NCBI RefSeq assembly: GCF_000712595.1
Contig: NZ_JOTN01000003.1
Span: 62,001-126,000, forward strand
Direction: 5' to 3'
Source of the DNA: Bacillus manliponensis
Lineage (GTDB): Bacteria > Bacillota > Bacilli > Bacillales > Bacillaceae_G
DNA: 64,000 nt
Below the pieces are notes generated by a model that saw nothing but the letters and a program-made list of their open reading frames with translations, searched no databases and was not told the origin of the DNA. Position numbers and translations under genes: made by a program. Position 1 is the first letter of the stretch; every line of letters begins with the position of its first letter. Positions 11,348-19,912 of this stretch are shown in pieces.

Positions 11348-11671
11348 ATGGAAGATAGAATTCGTACGTTGTATGAAACTATTCAACAACGTAAAGAGAC
11401 CCCAATTGCGGATTCTTATACAAACTACTTGTTTGTAAAGGGAGAAGATAAAATATTAAAAAAGGTTGGGGAAGAGTGTACAGAAGTTATTATTGCGGCA
11501 AAAAAGGATGATAATGAAGAACTTGTGAAGGAAATGGTAGATTTAACCTATCATTGTCTAGTTTTATTGGTAGAAAAAGGGGTTTCCTTAGAAGACATAT
11601 GTAATGAAATGAAAGAGAGAAGCGGGAAATTATCAAAGGTTGGAGAGAGAAGTGATATTAATCTGTTGTAA
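11348..11671 (+). CDS. hisE: Phosphoribosyl-ATP pyrophosphatase
   Basis: This 107-residue all-alpha MazG-like hydrolase removes pyrophosphate from phosphoribosyl-ATP, the second step of the pathway. The metal-binding helix pair shows as [15 protein letters not shown] near residue 37 and [17 protein letters not shown] near residue 60. Two start codons are possible; ATG 11348 is preferred over ATG 11342 because the GGGGGA ribosome binding site would nearly touch the latter. It stands alone rather than fused to hisI. hisJ follows after 11 bases. Confidence 0.94.
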   Translation: MEDRIRTLYETIQQRKETPIADSYTNYLFVKGEDKILKKVGEECTEVIIAAKKDDNEELVKEMVDLTYHCLVLLVEKGVSLEDICNEMKERSGKLSKVGERSDINLL

Positions 11672-11682
11672 GGGGGAGTGTT

Positions 11683-12705
11683 ATGAAAGTTGACTATCAT
11701 CTTCATTTAGAAGAAGGCCCATATTCACTTAGATGGTTAGCAAGAACAAATGAAGCGTTAGAACAATATGAACCGATTCAAGAAGAGAAGCATTCACTAC
11801 AGTGGTTGATGAAATCGCAAGAACGATTATTAGAGCGTGTGAAGGAGGGAGCGTTTTCTGAAGAGTGGATTGATCTTTATTTAGAAGAGGCAATTCGAAA
11901 AGGAATAAAGGAAGTTGGTATTGTGGATCATTTATACCGCTTTGATGAAGCAAAAGCGTATTATGAGCGGTATGTGCAAATTGATGATACAGAGCTTGGG
12001 CGTCTGCAAAAAGAGTGGCTTAATCAAGTGCGTGTCACATCGATTCATCAGTTTACAAAGGCAATTCAACATGCGAAAGAGCGCTGGGCAAAGCGGGGGG
12101 TTACACTTCGACTTGGAATTGAAGCTGATTATTTTATTGGCGGTGAACAAGAGTTAGAAGAACTACTGCAATTAGGTGACTGGGACTATGTAATCGGCTC
12201 TGTTCATTTTATAAATGGCTGGGGATTTGATAATCCAGATACAAAAGTCTATTTTGAAACACATCAGTTACATACGTTATACAATCAGTTTTTTGACACA
12301 GTTGAAATGGCAGTTCGTTCATGCTTATTTGATATAGTTGCTCACCTTGATAACATAAAAGTATTTAATTACCGTTTAGATGAAAATGAGCAGCTCCCAT
12401 ATTATGAAAAGATTGCAAAAGCATTAATAGACACGGATACAGCAACGGAAGTAAATGCAGGATTGTATTATCGTTATCCTGTAAGAGAAATGTGTCCAAG
12501 TCCGTTATATTTACAAATGCTAATGAAGTATGAGGTACCGATTACAGTTTCTTCAGATGCACATTTTCCAAATGATTTAGGAAACTATGTAGAGGAAAAC
12601 ATAAGAACATTGCGTAATCATGGTGCGACGCATATTGCCACATTTGAAAAGCGTGTTCGGAAAATGAAACCTCTTGAACAGGAAGAGAAGATGATGAATA
12701 AATAA
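11683..12705 (+). CDS. hisJ: Histidinol-phosphatase, PHP family
   Basis: This 340-residue PHP-superfamily protein most likely dephosphorylates histidinol phosphate, the activity missing from the monofunctional HisB here. The N-terminal metal motif DYHLHLEEGPYS, the internal GIVDHLYRF (near residue 83), the GIEADYF motif (near residue 145) and the C-terminal SSDAHFPNDLG motif match metal-binding motifs of the PHP fold. The protein is longer than B. subtilis HisJ because of an insertion after the first motif (residues about 13-65). It follows hisE closely and closes the operon. hisC, needed for the aminotransferase step, is not in the window. Confidence 0.88.
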   Translation: MKVDYHLHLEEGPYSLRWLARTNEALEQYEPIQEEKHSLQWLMKSQERLLERVKEGAFSEEWIDLYLEEAIRKGIKEVGIVDHLYRFDEAKAYYERYVQIDDTELGRLQKEWLNQVRVTSIHQFTKAIQHAKERWAKRGVTLRLGIEADYFIGGEQELEELLQLGDWDYVIGSVHFINGWGFDNPDTKVYFETHQLHTLYNQFFDTVEMAVRSCLFDIVAHLDNIKVFNYRLDENEQLPYYEKIAKALIDTDTATEVNAGLYYRYPVREMCPSPLYLQMLMKYEVPITVSSDAHFPNDLGNYVEENIRTLRNHGATHIATFEKRVRKMKPLEQEEKMMNK

Positions 12706-12715
12706 GCAGGATGAA

Positions 12716-12762
12716 ATACCTTCTTTTTGCTCACAATAGGAGAGAGTGAAAAGGAGGTTTTT
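12716..12762 (+). terminator. Terminator-like hairpin overlapping the next gene's ribosome binding site
   Basis: ACCTTCTTTTTGCTC (12718-12732) can pair over 15 positions, three of them G-U, with GAGTGAAAAGGAGGT (12744-12758), followed by five Ts. It would end the his transcript. The 3' arm contains AAGGAGG, the ribosome binding site of the gene starting at 12765. Confidence 0.5.
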
Positions 12763-12764
12763 AT

Positions 12765-12929
12765 ATGAAAAAACAACCGTATGCTGGTGCAGAAAAAGTA
12801 ACGAATGAACAAACTGGAATGCAAAGTCAAGAGCAAAATCATTCCATTACATCAGAGCAAATTAGTGATACAGTAGCAGAAGGAACAATTGATGTGAAAT
12901 TAGGAAAACAATCTGAAGAGCAACAATGA
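12765..12929 (+). CDS. Small YozQ-like protein (DUF4025)
   Basis: This 54-residue, very hydrophilic, Gln- and Glu-rich cytosolic protein has the segment SEQISDTVAEGTIDVKLG. It resembles my recollection of the B. subtilis YozQ family (DUF4025), where an EQVSD-x-x-x-EGTID segment is conserved. The ATG follows a strong AAGGAGG at eight bases. It is followed by a clear intrinsic terminator. Function is unknown. The family assignment rests on this one motif; that the gene is real rests on ribosome binding site, terminator and composition. Confidence 0.7.
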   Translation: MKKQPYAGAEKVTNEQTGMQSQEQNHSITSEQISDTVAEGTIDVKLGKQSEEQQ

Positions 12930-12930
12930 G

Positions 12931-12962
12931 AAAAGGAGATGAGTATGTCATCTCCTTTTTTA
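12931..12962 (+). terminator. Intrinsic terminator after the YozQ-like gene
   Basis: AAAAGGAGATGA pairs with TCATCTCCTTTT across a five-base loop and is followed by a T-run. Confidence 0.85.
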
Positions 12963-13055
12963 TTTAAAAAATTTCGTATATTTTTGTACAATAGAGATAC
13001 AAGCTTCTTAGATGATGTATGCTTGCTTGTATTTTATGCGAAAGGGTGCTGAAGA

Positions 13056-14027
13056 ATGGCGAAAATATTAGTAGCAGGTAAGATTCCAGAAATCGGACTA
13101 CAGTTATTGCGTGACCATGATGTAGAAATGTATGACGGAGAAGGATTAATTTCAACAGAAGAATTAATAGAAAAGGTACAAAATAAAGATGCGCTGTTAA
13201 GTTTACTTTCAACAAAAGTACCGAAAGAAGTAATTGATGCAGCACCAAATTTAAAAATTGTAGCTAATTACGGTGCTGGGTATGACAATATTGACTATAT
13301 GTATGCGAAAGAAAAAAGTGTTGCTGTTACGAATACGCCGCACGTTTCTACAGAAGCGACAGCTGAATTAACATTTGCACTTTTATTAGCAGCAGCCCGT
13401 CGTATTCCAGAAGGTGATACGTTATGCCGAACAACGGGCTTTACTGGCTGGGCGCCGCTTTTCTTTTTAGGAAGAGAAGTATATGGAAAAACAATTGGTA
13501 TTATCGGTCTTGGCGAAATTGGAAAAGCTGTTGCAAAGCGTGCAAAAGCATTTGGTATGAATGTCATTTACACAGGGCCGAATCGTAAATTTGATGCGGA
13601 AAATGAGTTAGAGGTAACGTATAGTGAACTTGATGAATTATTACAACACGCTGATTTCATTACAGTTAATTGCGCATACAATCCAAGCTTACATCATATG
13701 ATTGATGAACCACAGTTACGTATGATGAAGAAAACGGCTTATATTGTAAATGCAGCTCGTGGACCAATTATAAATGAAGAGGCGCTTGCAAATGTATTAG
13801 AAGAAAAGAGCATTGAAGGAGCTGCTCTTGATGTATTTGAGTTTGAACCACAAATTACAGAGAAATTAAAAGGGTTATCCAATGTTGTTCTCACGCCACA
13901 TATCGGAAATGCGACAATTGAAACGAGAGATGCGATGGCGGAAATGGCAGTGCGTAACATTTTAGCAGTATTAGATGGTGAAGAGCCGATTACACCGGTT
14001 TACAAAAAAGAGCTTGTTGTAAAATAA
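13056..14027 (+). CDS. D-2-hydroxyacid dehydrogenase (glyoxylate/hydroxypyruvate reductase type)
   Basis: This 323-residue NAD(P)-dependent dehydrogenase belongs to the D-isomer-specific 2-hydroxyacid family. The Rossmann motif IGIIGLGEIGKAVAKRAKAFG lies at about residues 149-169 and the catalytic Arg, Glu and His are in NAARGPIINEEAL (about 232), the DVFEFEP region (about 263) and LTPHIGNAT (about 281). Close family members act on glyoxylate, hydroxypyruvate or 2-ketogluconate; the substrate cannot be fixed from sequence. The ATG is preceded by GAAAGGGTG. The gene stands alone between terminators. Confidence 0.88.
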   Translation: MAKILVAGKIPEIGLQLLRDHDVEMYDGEGLISTEELIEKVQNKDALLSLLSTKVPKEVIDAAPNLKIVANYGAGYDNIDYMYAKEKSVAVTNTPHVSTEATAELTFALLLAAARRIPEGDTLCRTTGFTGWAPLFFLGREVYGKTIGIIGLGEIGKAVAKRAKAFGMNVIYTGPNRKFDAENELEVTYSELDELLQHADFITVNCAYNPSLHHMIDEPQLRMMKKTAYIVNAARGPIINEEALANVLEEKSIEGAALDVFEFEPQITEKLKGLSNVVLTPHIGNATIETRDAMAEMAVRNILAVLDGEEPITPVYKKELVVK

Positions 14028-14058
14028 AAAAACCTTCCTGGCGACAGGAAGGTTTTTT
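14025..14058. terminator. Bidirectional terminator between converging genes
   Basis: AAAAAACCTTCCTG and CAGGAAGGTTTTTT form a perfect stem around GCGA. A-run on the left and T-run on the right let it serve both the dehydrogenase and pssA. Confidence 0.9.
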
Positions 14059-14763
14059 CTATTCTTTATTTGCTCGGTTCTTCTTAGACGGTCTTTGTCT
14101 AATGAACTGTGATAGCATGTACAAAATGTATAGTGGAATAGCAATAAATAGAAATTCTGAAATGTTACCAAAACTTGTTTTGTACATTGTATAAATACTT
14201 GCGATTAAAAAGAGTGTAACGATAATGCTATAACGCGGCATTGGTACATCTTTTAAGCTTGGAATACGAATGCGACTAACCATAAGGAACGCAAATGTTA
14301 CAAACACAGTGACAAGAACAATTTTGGGGATCACATGTGAAAATAACGTTAAGAAAGCAACAAGTCCTCCAGCCGCAGTAATTGGTACACCTGTAAAGTA
14401 TTTCATTGATGTTGAAGAAGGTGTTACATTAAAGCGTGCTAAGCGATAAGCTCCAAAGAGAGGGAATAATCCTGCTATGTATAATCCAATAATTCCGTGA
14501 TCTGAAAATGACGTATAGTACATTAATACAGCAGGTGCAGCACCGAATGTTACAACATCTGCTAATGAGTCTAGTTCTTTGCCTAATTGTGAATCAACGC
14601 GGAGTAGGCGTGCGATTCTGCCATCAAGACTATCTAACATCATCCCAATTAAAACTAAAATCGCGGCTGGTTTGTAATAACCAAGCGAAGCGTAGCCAAT
14701 TGCTAAAAAGCCACTGTATAAATTTCCGAGCGTAAATAAGTTAGGAATTGCTGCTCTATACAA
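14059..14763 (-). CDS. pssA: CDP-diacylglycerol--serine O-phosphatidyltransferase
   Basis: This 234-residue integral membrane enzyme makes phosphatidylserine, the precursor of phosphatidylethanolamine. The CDP-alcohol phosphotransferase signature DG-x2-AR-x8-G-x3-D-x3-D is present in DSLDGRIARLLRVDSQLGKE and the following LDSLAD (residues about 44-68). Six to seven hydrophobic segments follow the usual pattern. The start codon is TTG at 14763, which gives the family-typical MYRAAIPNLFTLGN N terminus, with a GGGATC element upstream. psd is not adjacent in this window. Confidence 0.94.
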   Translation of the reverse strand: MYRAAIPNLFTLGNLYSGFLAIGYASLGYYKPAAILVLIGMMLDSLDGRIARLLRVDSQLGKELDSLADVVTFGAAPAVLMYYTSFSDHGIIGLYIAGLFPLFGAYRLARFNVTPSSTSMKYFTGVPITAAGGLVAFLTLFSHVIPKIVLVTVFVTFAFLMVSRIRIPSLKDVPMPRYSIIVTLFLIASIYTMYKTSFGNISEFLFIAIPLYILYMLSQFIRQRPSKKNRANKE

Positions 14764-14924
14764 AATCTGATCCCTTGCTTTCTATTATGAATTCTTAATT
14801 AGTGTATGAAAGTTTACTTATTTTATCATAACATAAAATTTCTTTGCTTGTACGAAAAATTTCCCAATTTGAGAAAGATTTCATATGAGGAGATTAACTT
14901 GAATGATATCACAAATTATTGATA

Positions 14925-14963
14925 AAAAGAAACCTCGAACGGGTATTAGTGTTCGAGGTTTTA
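14925..14963 (-). terminator. Terminator of the ltaS gene
   Basis: AAACCTCGAAC and GTTCGAGGTTT form a perfect stem. On the minus strand it is followed by a T-rich tail, placing it directly after the ltaS-type gene. Confidence 0.85.
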
Positions 14964-14992
14964 AGATGGTCGATCAATAACGAAGTATAAAG

Positions 14993-16879
14993 TTACTCAA
15001 ACTGTGTTGTCATTGAACCTGTTACATGTTTGTTATAAGGATCAAATCGTAACAAATCTCCGTAAATTAGCTTATCTGAGTAATCTAGTTCAATTTTTGC
15101 TTTATCAATGTAAGGTTGACACATGCCAATATCTGTTGGTTCCCCTGTTGCTGTATCGTAACAAATATTTTTCGTATAGATGTAATCGTTTGTTACAAAG
15201 CTACCATCACGCATAATGACAGATGGATCATCTTCTTTTACAAATAAATCGGTACCAAATTCAACAGATTTATTTGTCTTTATACCAAGTAGATGAAGAA
15301 GAGTCGGCTTAATATCAATTTGCCCTGATACTTTTGAAATTGTTTTCCCTTCGTGTCCTGGAATGTGAATAATAAGCGGGACACGTTGTAGCTGCATTAC
15401 ATCAAATGGCGTCAATTCTTCCTTACCTAAAAACTGAGCCATTGCAGCGTTATGGTTTTCAGAAATACCATAATGATCTCCGTATAGAACGATAATGGAG
15501 TTTTCATATAGTCCTTCTTCTTTTAAGCGCTCAACAAAGTGTTTAATTGCCTCATCCGTATAACGAACAGTTGGGAAATATCGATTTACAACACCACTAT
15601 CAGATGTATATTCATCAATGTATTGGTCTTCAGGATCTAAATAGTATGGAAAATGGTTTGTTAATGTAATAAATTTTGTGTAAAACGGCTGTGGCAATGA
15701 TTTTAGTTTATCGATAGATTGTTCAAAGAACTCTTTATCTTTTAATCCCCAGCCAACAGATGTTTGTTCTGTACCAATAAAGTCTTGTTGGTTAAAATAA
15801 CGATCGTATCCAAGAGCAGGGTACATGACATCACGATTCCAAAATTGTTTATCGTTTGAATGGAACATTGCTGAATAATAGCCATGATCTTTTAATTGTT
15901 CAGGTGTGGCAGTATACTCATTGTCTGCATGTGTGAAGAACACAGAGCCACGATCAAGTGGATATAATGAATTCTCTACAATAAATTCAGCATCGGATGT
16001 TTTTCCTTGCCCTGTTTGATGGTAGAAGTTATCAAAATAATAACTTTCTTTAATAAAATCATTTAAAAACGGAGTAATTTCTTGTCCGTTTACTTTTTGG
16101 TTAATAACAAAATTTTGCGTGGATTCCATAGAAATGAGAATCACATTTTTTCCTTTTGCAGCTCCGAATAAATCTTTCCCCGGCTCTTTATCTTTTGTTT
16201 TCACATAGTTATCAATTTCAGAGAATCCGTCACCACTTGCAAAAGCGCGCTGTGCGGAAGATCTAGACTGAAGTGCAATGTCATATATATGGTATGTGTA
16301 TAGACCTAAGTTTTTCACTACAGTTTGACGATCAAATGAATGTGAAAATAGCTGCGGTTTATAAATAACAGAAACTGTAATTTGAAGTGCAAGCAAAGCT
16401 GCTGTACTACCAAAGAACACTTTCTTTTCTTGTTTCGTTAAAGGCGTTGGATTACAAAACTTCGGGAATTTACGCATGATAAACGTTAGTATAATCGTAT
16501 CGGCGAATAAAAGTAACGTTTTATACGTAAGTAATTCTTTAATGCTTGTCCCTAAGTCTGCCATATTATTTGTTTGGAATAATACCGGGAATGTTACGAA
16601 GTCGTCGTAAAATCCGTAAAACATGGCATTACCGAACAAAATGAAGGATAATATCATGCTAATTCCAACGATTAGTCGATTACGTCGCTTTGATGCAAAT
16701 AAAGCGAGACCAATAAATAATAGTAAAGCAGCTACTGGATTGAAAAATAACATAAACTCTTCAAAGACGTTATCAATCTTTATATCGAAAGCTAGTTTGT
16801 ACACAATATATGTTTTGATCCATAAAAGTACAACAGCTAAAAGTGCAAAGCGTACTTTTGGAAAGAATGTTTGTGACAT
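14993..16879 (-). CDS. ltaS: Lipoteichoic acid synthase (LtaS type)
   Basis: This 628-residue membrane protein polymerises glycerol-phosphate onto a glycolipid anchor on the outer membrane face, using phosphatidylglycerol. About five transmembrane helices occupy residues 1-175, followed by an extracellular sulfatase-fold domain. The catalytic Thr is in LISMESTQNF (Thr254) and metal ligands include YGDHYG near residue 470. Bacilli usually carry several paralogues, so which one this is cannot be told. The ATG follows GAGAGGAGTAAAC. The upstream region also holds a bcr1 element pointing away. Confidence 0.9.
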   Translation of the reverse strand: MSQTFFPKVRFALLAVVLLWIKTYIVYKLAFDIKIDNVFEEFMLFFNPVAALLLFIGLALFASKRRNRLIVGISMILSFILFGNAMFYGFYDDFVTFPVLFQTNNMADLGTSIKELLTYKTLLLFADTIILTFIMRKFPKFCNPTPLTKQEKKVFFGSTAALLALQITVSVIYKPQLFSHSFDRQTVVKNLGLYTYHIYDIALQSRSSAQRAFASGDGFSEIDNYVKTKDKEPGKDLFGAAKGKNVILISMESTQNFVINQKVNGQEITPFLNDFIKESYYFDNFYHQTGQGKTSDAEFIVENSLYPLDRGSVFFTHADNEYTATPEQLKDHGYYSAMFHSNDKQFWNRDVMYPALGYDRYFNQQDFIGTEQTSVGWGLKDKEFFEQSIDKLKSLPQPFYTKFITLTNHFPYYLDPEDQYIDEYTSDSGVVNRYFPTVRYTDEAIKHFVERLKEEGLYENSIIVLYGDHYGISENHNAAMAQFLGKEELTPFDVMQLQRVPLIIHIPGHEGKTISKVSGQIDIKPTLLHLLGIKTNKSVEFGTDLFVKEDDPSVIMRDGSFVTNDYIYTKNICYDTATGEPTDIGMCQPYIDKAKIELDYSDKLIYGDLLRFDPYNKHVTGSMTTQFE

Positions 16880-17237
16880 AGTTTACTCCTCTCTTACCCA
16901 CAAGTAACGATTCTATCAAAAAAATAAAAAACAGACAAAAAGTTTTTTTGTGAGAGAGCATACTTGTATACGCATAAAAACGGTTAAAAGCTGTTCTGCC
17001 ACTTACCGTATAAAAACAAAAAGGACTGCTATCTTTGTTTTTATGGTACTGACTTTGCTGTCTGAAAATCAAAAGGGATGTATCGTGGATTGTATTTTGA
17101 TAAAAACGTACTTTTTATTTATATGAGTGATAATGAACCGATATGATTATTATACTATGTGTACTATTATACAAAAACAAAAGAAGAATTGCAGATAATT
17201 TTATGTAATCGGGTAGAAAAAAAGAAGACGGACAAAA
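16880..17237. other. Intergenic region upstream of ltaS
   Basis: This AT-rich stretch contains the ltaS ribosome binding site (near 16884-16890) and presumably its promoter on the minus strand. I see no convincing gene, riboswitch or terminator. Confidence 0.5.
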
Positions 17238-17393
17238 TAAAGTGAGACTTTAATCAGTGGGGGGTCTCCATCCTCCACTGATTATCAGCCCGACCAATCG
17301 GGCTTTTACGTGCTGTTTATCTCCCACCTAAACTTCTGCGTTTTCTCTCAAGTTTTGAGGTGGGAGTATTACAGCACGTTAATGCGGGATAAA
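17236..17393 (+). repeat. bcr1 repeat, full length (copy A)
   Basis: About 156 bases bounded by ATAAA on both sides. It starts AGTGAGACTTTAATCAGTGG and ends TTAATGCGGGATAAA. Internal stems are ATCAGTGG/CCACTGAT, GCCCGACCAATCGGGC and CTCCCACCT/AGGTGGGAG. Length, ends and strong foldback potential match the published bcr1 element of the B. cereus group. It ends 28 bases before the DUF3888 gene. Confidence 0.9.
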
Positions 17394-17421
17394 AGCATGA
17401 ATATTACATACGGAGGTTACG

Positions 17422-17817
17422 ATGAAAAAAATTTGTAGCATATTGTTTTGCTTGTTTGTTTTATTAGGAAATCCAGCGGTACCTTCTGCGCAGTATTCGC
17501 CTCTGTTATTAGAAGATGCACTGTACTCGGTTTTATTTCCACAAATTAATCAAGCAATTCAAAAGCATTACGGAAAGCAAAAGCCATATGAATGTCCTAA
17601 ATTAGTTAGTATGAAAAAGGTGTATAGTGGAACATATATGTTTCGCACTGTCATTCAAGTTATTAAATATGAGCCAGGAACTGGAGGACAGATTCTTCCT
17701 CCGTTTGAAAGGGTACGTATTACATTTGAAAATGACGAAGGGGAATGGGAAGTGAAAAATTTAGAAGTAAAGCGCTTACCGAATGATACAAAATTAAAAT
17801 GCCCAAAACCAATTTAA
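17422..17817 (+). CDS. Secreted DUF3888-type protein
   Basis: This 131-residue protein begins with a clear signal peptide (MKKICSILFCLFVLLGN, cleavage likely near PSAQ, residue 24). The mature part contains two Cys (ECPKL near residue 59 and KCPKPI at the end) that may form a disulfide, and the pattern LLLEDALYSVLFPQINQAI typical of DUF3888 proteins of Bacillus. Its function is unknown. The ATG follows ACGGAGG. A bcr1 copy sits immediately upstream, so the native promoter is either within or beyond the repeat. Confidence 0.75.
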   Translation: MKKICSILFCLFVLLGNPAVPSAQYSPLLLEDALYSVLFPQINQAIQKHYGKQKPYECPKLVSMKKVYSGTYMFRTVIQVIKYEPGTGGQILPPFERVRITFENDEGEWEVKNLEVKRLPNDTKLKCPKPI

Positions 17818-17825
17818 AAAATTGT

Positions 17826-17855
17826 TTGACAAATAATTTATTCGTTTGTTATTGT
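17826..17855 (+). promoter_or_regulatory. Promoter of the lysine riboswitch-lysA transcript
   Basis: TTGACA (17826-17831) is a perfect -35. A weaker -10 (TATTGT, 17850-17855) follows at 18 bases. Transcription would start near 17862, just upstream of the riboswitch. Confidence 0.55.
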
Positions 17856-17904
17856 TAATAGCAACAAAAAAAGTTGTTTGAAAATTAAATAGTTTTACCT
17901 CATC

Positions 17905-18095
17905 TACACTCAAAGATAGAGGCCGCGATAAAAAAGAGTAGGCTATGGGAGATAAAGTGGTATCAATGATCATAGTTCGAAAGGATTTATCGCCGAAATA
18001 TATGAATGTCCATATTGTTCATATATTGGGACTGCATTGAATAAATGTAGTACTGTCGTAAGGGTTACTTATGGAGAGCTATTGGGAGATGTTTG
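17905..18095 (+). promoter_or_regulatory. Lysine riboswitch (L-box)
   Basis: The conserved L-box blocks appear in order: AAGATAGAGGCCGCGATA, AAGAGTA, GGGAGATAAAG, CGCCGAAATA, TTGGGACTGCATTGAATAAA, ACTGTCG and GGAGAGCTATTGGGA. This matches the five-way-junction lysine aptamer. Lysine binding is expected to favour the terminator at 18162-18195 and so shut off lysA, which makes lysine from diaminopimelate. GGTTTCTTATT (from 18101) can pair with AATAAGAAAC (18154-18163) as the alternative stem. Confidence 0.93.
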
Positions 18096-18161
18096 ATGCG
18101 GTTTCTTATTTGAAAAAATAACAACAAGTTTATTTTTTCATAATATCTTTTTCTAATAAGA

Positions 18162-18195
18162 AACGCGTGTGAACATTGTTCCACGCGTTTTTTGT
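18162..18195 (+). terminator. Regulated terminator of the lysine riboswitch
   Basis: AACGCGTG-T-GAAC and GTTC-CACGCGTT form a strong hairpin followed by T6. The upstream AATAAGAAAC overlaps the base of the stem, the usual antiterminator competition. Confidence 0.9.
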
Positions 18196-18264
18196 TTATC
18201 CTGCTTCAACTAACATTCAGTGAGAGGTGGGAAAAGCTCTTACTGAATGTTAGTTGAACTTTAT
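18195..18264 (-). repeat. Short bcr1 derivative in the lysA leader (copy G)
   Basis: About 70 bases bounded by TTTAT on both sides. It contains a near-perfect inverted repeat, TTCAACTAACATTCAGT and ACTGAATGTTAGTTGAA, matching the terminal hairpin of bcr1 in minus orientation, while the central part of bcr1 is missing. It lies between the riboswitch terminator and the lysA start, so it is present in every full-length lysA mRNA. Confidence 0.7.
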
Positions 18265-18335
18265 ATGTATAACCATCAATTGTGTGGAATAGTGTTTTAG
18301 GTAAAGGAGTTAGGGAAATTAAGGGAGGAATTCAA

Positions 18336-19652
18336 ATGTATTTACACGGCACAAGCCGCATTAATGAGCAAGGGCACTTAGAAATTGGAGGGTGCGATGC
18401 TACAGAATTAGCAAAAACATACGGAACACCACTTTATGTTTATGATGAAGCAGCCATTCGTGGGAAATGTCGAGCTTTTCACCAAGCTTTTCAAGAAAGC
18501 GGGTTCTCTTACCAAGTAGCATATGCGAGTAAGGCGTTCTTGTGCATGGAAATGTGTCGGTTAGCTTATGAAGAAAATATGTCATTAGATGTTGTGTCAG
18601 GCGGAGAGTTGTATACAGCGCTAGAAGCCGGATTTCCTGCTTCACGTATTCACTTTCATGGCAACAACAAAACTGAAGAAGAAATCGTAATGGCATTAAG
18701 AGCCAATATTGGTTGTTTTGTTGTCGATAATTTCTTTGAGTTAGAAGTGTTACATGACCTAGCGGAGCAGCATGGCAGAGTAGTGAATATTTTAATTCGT
18801 GTGACTCCAGGGGTAGAAGCACATACACATGAATATATTACAACTGGTCAAGATGACTCGAAATTCGGTTTTAGCATTGCATCGGGGCATGCTAGTCAAG
18901 CATTAAAACTAGCGATTCGGAAATCTAATTATCGTGTACTTGGTATACATTCTCATATTGGTTCACAAATTTTTGAAACAGCAGGATTTGTTCGTGCAAT
19001 TGAAGTATTAGGAGACTTCTTAGAAACAGTAAGAGAAGAAACAAATTATACAGCTCGTGTATTAAATGTTGGTGGTGGCTTTGGTATCCGCTATACAGCA
19101 GGAGATACTCCTCTTATGCTTGAAGAGTATGTGAAAGCTGTCACGGAAGCTGTGCGTGACCAATTTACTTCTTGTCATTATCCACTTCCAGAAATTTGGA
19201 TTGAACCAGGCCGTAGTATTGTTGGGGATGCAGGGACAACACTCTATACAGTCGGTGCGATTAAAGATATTCCAGGGATTCGCAAATATGTATCTGTTGA
19301 TGGGGGAATGACAGATAATTTACGCCCAGCTTTATATGGCGCTCGTTATGAAGCGATGTTAGCAAACAGAGCTAATGAATCTAATGAGGAAGTTGTATCA
19401 ATTGCAGGGAAATGTTGTGAAAGTGGCGATATGCTTGTGTGGGATGTTAACTTACCAAAAGTGATGGCTTGGGATATACTGGCGATCTCTTGTACAGGGG
19501 CATACGGGTATTCAATGGCTAATAATTATAACCGGATTCGAAGACCAGCAGTTGTATTTGCGAAAAATGGAAAATCACAAGTTGTTGTTGAGCGAGAGTC
19601 TTATGAAAGTTTGATTGGGAACGATCGCATAAGATTAAAAGAGCTTGTGTAA
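18336..19652 (+). CDS. lysA: Diaminopimelate decarboxylase
   Basis: This 438-residue PLP enzyme decarboxylates meso-diaminopimelate to lysine, the last step of the pathway. The N-terminal alanine-racemase-like barrel carries the PLP lysine in VAYASKAFLCMEM (near residue 59), the HSHIGSQIF motif near residue 205 and the phosphate-binding NVGGGFGIRYT near residue 245. The C-terminal domain has the CESGDML motif. An in-frame extension to 18282 exists, but ATG 18336 follows AAGGGAGG and gives the normal N terminus. It is controlled by the lysine riboswitch upstream. Confidence 0.97.
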   Translation: MYLHGTSRINEQGHLEIGGCDATELAKTYGTPLYVYDEAAIRGKCRAFHQAFQESGFSYQVAYASKAFLCMEMCRLAYEENMSLDVVSGGELYTALEAGFPASRIHFHGNNKTEEEIVMALRANIGCFVVDNFFELEVLHDLAEQHGRVVNILIRVTPGVEAHTHEYITTGQDDSKFGFSIASGHASQALKLAIRKSNYRVLGIHSHIGSQIFETAGFVRAIEVLGDFLETVREETNYTARVLNVGGGFGIRYTAGDTPLMLEEYVKAVTEAVRDQFTSCHYPLPEIWIEPGRSIVGDAGTTLYTVGAIKDIPGIRKYVSVDGGMTDNLRPALYGARYEAMLANRANESNEEVVSIAGKCCESGDMLVWDVNLPKVMAWDILAISCTGAYGYSMANNYNRIRRPAVVFAKNGKSQVVVERESYESLIGNDRIRLKELV

Positions 19653-19813
19653 AAGAAAGGTTCTCTTCTTTTAAAGAGGAGAACGTGTCACTTTGTGCAT
19701 AGTGATGAGAGCTTATTATATGATGGATTGAGGAACAGTTCTTTTTATATAGACATATGGTAAAAGAAGCTATGGTTCTTTTTAATATAACAATTTGAAA
19801 ACAAGCTTATGAT

Positions 19814-19843
19814 GCGGAGTTGCTTCGAGCAGCTCCGCTTTTT
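19814..19843 (+). terminator. Intrinsic terminator downstream of lysA
   Basis: GCGGAGTTGCT pairs with AGCAGCTCCGC around a short loop, followed by TTTTT. A weaker hairpin (GTTCTC...GAGAAC, about 19661-19685) lies nearer the stop codon. Confidence 0.8.
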
Positions 19844-19874
19844 AAAAAATATAAAGTTTATCGGAAAACTAGGA

Positions 19875-19902
19875 TTGTAAAAAATCAGAATTGTGATACA
19901 AT
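19875..19902 (+). promoter_or_regulatory. Promoter of the SAM riboswitch-sulfate assimilation transcript
   Basis: TTGTAA (19875-19880), a 16-base spacer and TACAAT (19897-19902) stand just before the riboswitch, placing the start near 19909. Confidence 0.6.
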
Positions 19903-19912
19903 ACATTTACAA

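Noticed and set aside
12997-13034. Inverted repeat ATACAAGC...GCTTGTAT before the hydroxyacid dehydrogenase
   Set aside because: Too little else to tell an operator from chance in AT-rich DNA, and no known regulator motif.
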